NCBI GenBank assembly: GCA_046094385.1
Contig: JBJTHJ010000010.1
Coordinates: 1 to 6,227, forward strand
DNA length: 6,227 nucleotides
Direction of reading: 5' to 3'
Source of the DNA: ZLKRG08 sp046094385
Lineage (GTDB): Bacteria > Actinomycetota > Actinomycetes > Nanopelagicales > Nanopelagicaceae
Shown: positions 4,159 through 6,227 of the stretch, in pieces
How positions within the stretch are numbered: position 1 is the stretch's first letter
Layout of the letters: the number at the start of each line of letters is the position of its first letter
Notes under the pieces: model-generated
Databases searched by the model: none
The model's input: the letters and a program-made list of their open reading frames with translations, nothing else
Told to the model about the DNA's origin: nothing
Made by a program: the position numbers and the translations under genes

Positions 4159-5535
4159 TTATAGGGGAATATTGCTATGTGCGCCTCGTACGCTCTTGGC
4201 ATTTGATAAAGCTTTAACTAATTCTGAACGAGTCACTGACGGCAGAATTATCTGATCCACAACGCCGATCTCAATTGCTCGTTTCACACCCCCGGCGATC
4301 TTTTCATGCTCTGCCGCAAGTTCTAACTCCATATCGTCTCGCTGTTCTGCGGGTAGATCAGCCAACAACCTTCTATGTAGCACTCGAATCGCAGCTACGC
4401 TACCCATGACCGCGACATCAGCGTTTGGCCAAGCAAATACTTTGGTAGCGCCAAGCGCTCTTGAATTCATAGCAACATAAGCTCCGCCATATGCGTGTCT
4501 GGTAATTAGAGTTACTCGGGGTACTACAGCTTCACCAAAGGCATGTAGCAATTTTGCGCCACGTCGAACTGCGCCTTCCCACTCCTGACCAGCACCAGGT
4601 AGAAATCCGGAAACATCTGCAATCACAATCAATGGAATTCCAAAGGCATCACACATTCTGACAAAGCGCGCAGCTTTCTCTCCAGCTGCTGAATCTAAAG
4701 CGCCGCCTAGATGCCTGGGATTATTTGCGACTACTCCAATAGTGCGGCCACCTAATCGACCTACTGCAGTCAACATATTTGGAGCCCAATCTTTTAATAA
4801 CTCCATTGACTCATCAGCATCTAGCAATGCCTCCACCAAAGGGTGGACTTCATAACTTCGTTTTCTGGATTCAGGTACAAACTTCTCTAAATCTCGATCT
4901 TCAATCTCTGTCGAGAATCTCCCTTGGTTTGCAAGTAGGAACGTTAGCTTTCTAATATCTTCGTAAGCTTGCGCTTCGCTATTTGCGATTATGTGTGCCA
5001 AGCCCGAGTTTTTCTTATGAGCTTCAGGGCCGCCTAACTTGGCCATATCCACTTGTTCGCCAGTTACGCTCTTTACAACATCTGGGCCGGTTACAAAGAT
5101 TCTTCCCTCAGGTGCGAGTACCACCACATCAGTAAGTGCAGGTCCATATGCACCACCGCCAGCGGTCGGTCCAAGAATTAACGATAATTGTGGAATTTTT
5201 CCTGAGGCCGTTATAAGCGATTTAAATACTTGGCCAAATGCATGAAGGGAGAGCACGCCATCTCGAAGCCTGGCTCCACCCGAGTGCCAAATGCCGATGA
5301 TCGGAATTGATTTACTGAGTGCCACTTCATAGGCTTTCACGATCACGGCAGCGCCTTCTGGACCTAATGCGCCACCTTGAACTGTGGGATCCGATGCGAA
5401 AACAATTACATCGTTGCCTTTGATTTTGCCACTTGCAGCGAGCATGCCGCTCTTGTCGCGTTTTGTGATTAATTGACAAGTTCCGCCATCAAGTAACTTC
5501 GAGATTCGAAGTTCAGGATCTTTGGAATCAGGCAT
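4159..5535 (-). CDS. accD: Acyl-CoA carboxylase carboxyltransferase (fused beta/alpha) subunit, AccD6-like
   Basis: The product has 458 residues and two crotonase-like halves. The N-terminal half (about 8-230) includes IGIWHSGGARLRDG (81-93) and the glycine-rich oxyanion-hole loop GPTAGGGAYGPA (122-133). The C-terminal half (about 230-455) includes NNPRHLGGALD (271-281), VSGFLPGAGQE (308-318) and the second loop RHAYGGAYVAMNSR (346-359). No zinc finger is present, so it is the single-chain type and not the split E. coli AccA/AccD. It moves CO2 from biotin on a partner AccA/BCCP subunit to acetyl-CoA or propionyl-CoA, making malonyl- or methylmalonyl-CoA in the cytoplasm. Length is near mycobacterial AccD6 (about 470) and shorter than propionyl-CoA carboxylase subunits (about 510-550). 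It starts 17 bp after the fabF stop, as accD6 follows kasA/kasB. No clear Shine-Dalgarno site is seen, so coupling to fabF is plausible. Acyl preference cannot be read with certainty, but context favours acetyl-CoA. Confidence 0.93.
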   Translation of the reverse strand: MPDSKDPELRISKLLDGGTCQLITKRDKSGMLAASGKIKGNDVIVFASDPTVQGGALGPEGAAVIVKAYEVALSKSIPIIGIWHSGGARLRDGVLSLHAFGQVFKSLITASGKIPQLSLILGPTAGGGAYGPALTDVVVLAPEGRIFVTGPDVVKSVTGEQVDMAKLGGPEAHKKNSGLAHIIANSEAQAYEDIRKLTFLLANQGRFSTEIEDRDLEKFVPESRKRSYEVHPLVEALLDADESMELLKDWAPNMLTAVGRLGGRTIGVVANNPRHLGGALDSAAGEKAARFVRMCDAFGIPLIVIADVSGFLPGAGQEWEGAVRRGAKLLHAFGEAVVPRVTLITRHAYGGAYVAMNSRALGATKVFAWPNADVAVMGSVAAIRVLHRRLLADLPAEQRDDMELELAAEHEKIAGGVKRAIEIGVVDQIILPSVTRSELVKALSNAKSVRGAHSNIPL

Positions 5536-5552
5536 AAGTTGATCTATTTAAT

Positions 5553-6227
5553 TTAGATTGATTTGAAGACCAGAACCACGTCGTGTCCACCAAATCCAAA
5601 AGAATCATTAAGGGCGGCGATATCTCCGTCTGGTAATTTGCGCGGTTTATCTCTAACTACATCTACAGTCACTGCTGGATCTAAATTCTCAATATTAATA
5701 GTGGGTGGTGCTAACCGTTCTTGTAAAGCTTTAACAATGAATACTGATTCCAGGGCACCTGCGCCACCAAGCAAGTGGCCAGTCATAGATTTAGTTGCAG
5801 AGACTGCAACATGATCCACATCAGACCCCAGTGCACCACGAAGTGCATTTGCCTCGGCCACATCTCCTGCCGGCGTAGAGGTGGCATGTGCATTTAAGTG
5901 AAAAATATCTTTGGTGGTTAAGTCGGCATCAGCTAGCGCCAGTTTCATGGCTCTAATGACGCCACTTCCTTCAGGATCTGGAGCTGCGATGTGATAACCA
6001 TCGGAAGTTAAGCCTTGCCCGGCAATCTCACAATAGATCTTGGCTCCTCGGGCCTTGGCATGTTCATACTCCTCGAGAATCAAGATGCCACCTCCTTCAC
6101 CTAAGACGAAACCATCTCGATCTGCATCGTATGGTCTGGATGCTCTCTCAGGTGCATCATTTCTAGTAGATAGCGCTTTCATGGCTGCAAAACCAGCCAT
6201 AGGGAGCGCATCTACTGAAGCTTCGAC
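5553..6227 (-). CDS. fabF: Beta-ketoacyl-ACP synthase II (KasA/FabF), C-terminal part; 5' end beyond window
   Basis: The frame stays open to the right edge, giving 224 residues of a protein usually about 410-420 long; the ATG at 6200 is an internal Met. Seen in order: PMAGFAAMKALSTRND followed by RPYDADRDGFVLGEGGG, the active-site His in NAHATSTPAGD (codon 5886-5888), the Lys and second His in ATKSMTGHLLGGAG (His codon 5775-5777), and the gatekeeper loop NDSFGFGGHD near the end. The nucleophilic Cys lies outside the window. The enzyme condenses malonyl-ACP with a growing acyl-ACP in type II fatty-acid synthesis in the cytoplasm. The GGH in the final loop, in place of the GGT common in other bacteria, matches actinobacterial FabF/KasA. 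It is the upstream partner of accD, probably in one operon with fabD, fabH and acpP to the right. Confidence 0.95.
   Translation of the reverse strand, partial: VEASVDALPMAGFAAMKALSTRNDAPERASRPYDADRDGFVLGEGGGILILEEYEHAKARGAKIYCEIAGQGLTSDGYHIAAPDPEGSGVIRAMKLALADADLTTKDIFHLNAHATSTPAGDVAEANALRGALGSDVDHVAVSATKSMTGHLLGGAGALESVFIVKALQERLAPPTINIENLDPAVTVDVVRDKPRKLPDGDIAALNDSFGFGGHDVVLVFKSI

Overview
The window looks like a piece of a low- to mid-GC actinobacterial chromosome. The evidence is a DUF3145 gene (a family I know only from Actinobacteria), a Pr6Pr-type membrane protein, a fused single-chain acyl-CoA carboxylase beta subunit directly downstream of fabF (the kasA/kasB-accD6 arrangement of mycobacteria), and an actinobacterial-type 67-residue cold-shock protein. 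The moderate base composition and compact spacing would fit a small-genome aquatic actinobacterium such as the freshwater acI/Nanopelagicales group. That placement is inference, not proof.

Left edge (1-366): the C-terminal catalytic end of a tyrosine recombinase enters from the left and stops at 242. On the minus strand at 310-352 there is exactly the 5' half of a CAT-anticodon tRNA (acceptor 5' strand, D arm, anticodon arm). Its sequence stops looking like a tRNA at the end of the anticodon stem. I read this as the end of an integrated element, or a scar of one, with the junction in a tRNA anticodon arm.

Middle (367-2730): a six-helix Pr6Pr membrane protein (minus) is divergent, across only 32 bp, from a secreted M23 metallopeptidase followed 10 bp later by the nicotinamide riboside/NMN transporter gene pnuC. 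A strong 13-bp-stem hairpin acts as a shared terminator between pnuC and a convergent cold-shock gene. The cold-shock gene has a long 5' leader with two mutually exclusive secondary structures (1:4 plus 2:3 versus 3:4), which suggests RNA-level control.

Right (2877-6227): DUF3145 and a membrane-anchored SIMPL/DUF541 protein form a plus-strand pair with clear ribosome binding sites. They face a minus-strand fatty-acid pair, fabF (its N-terminal part lies beyond the window) followed by accD. AccD supplies the carboxyltransferase half-reaction that makes malonyl-CoA, and FabF elongates the acyl chain with malonyl-ACP, so the two act in one pathway. The nearby DUF3145 gene is, as I recall, also found near fab genes in other Actinobacteria. 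No CRISPR array, rRNA gene or insertion sequence is visible.
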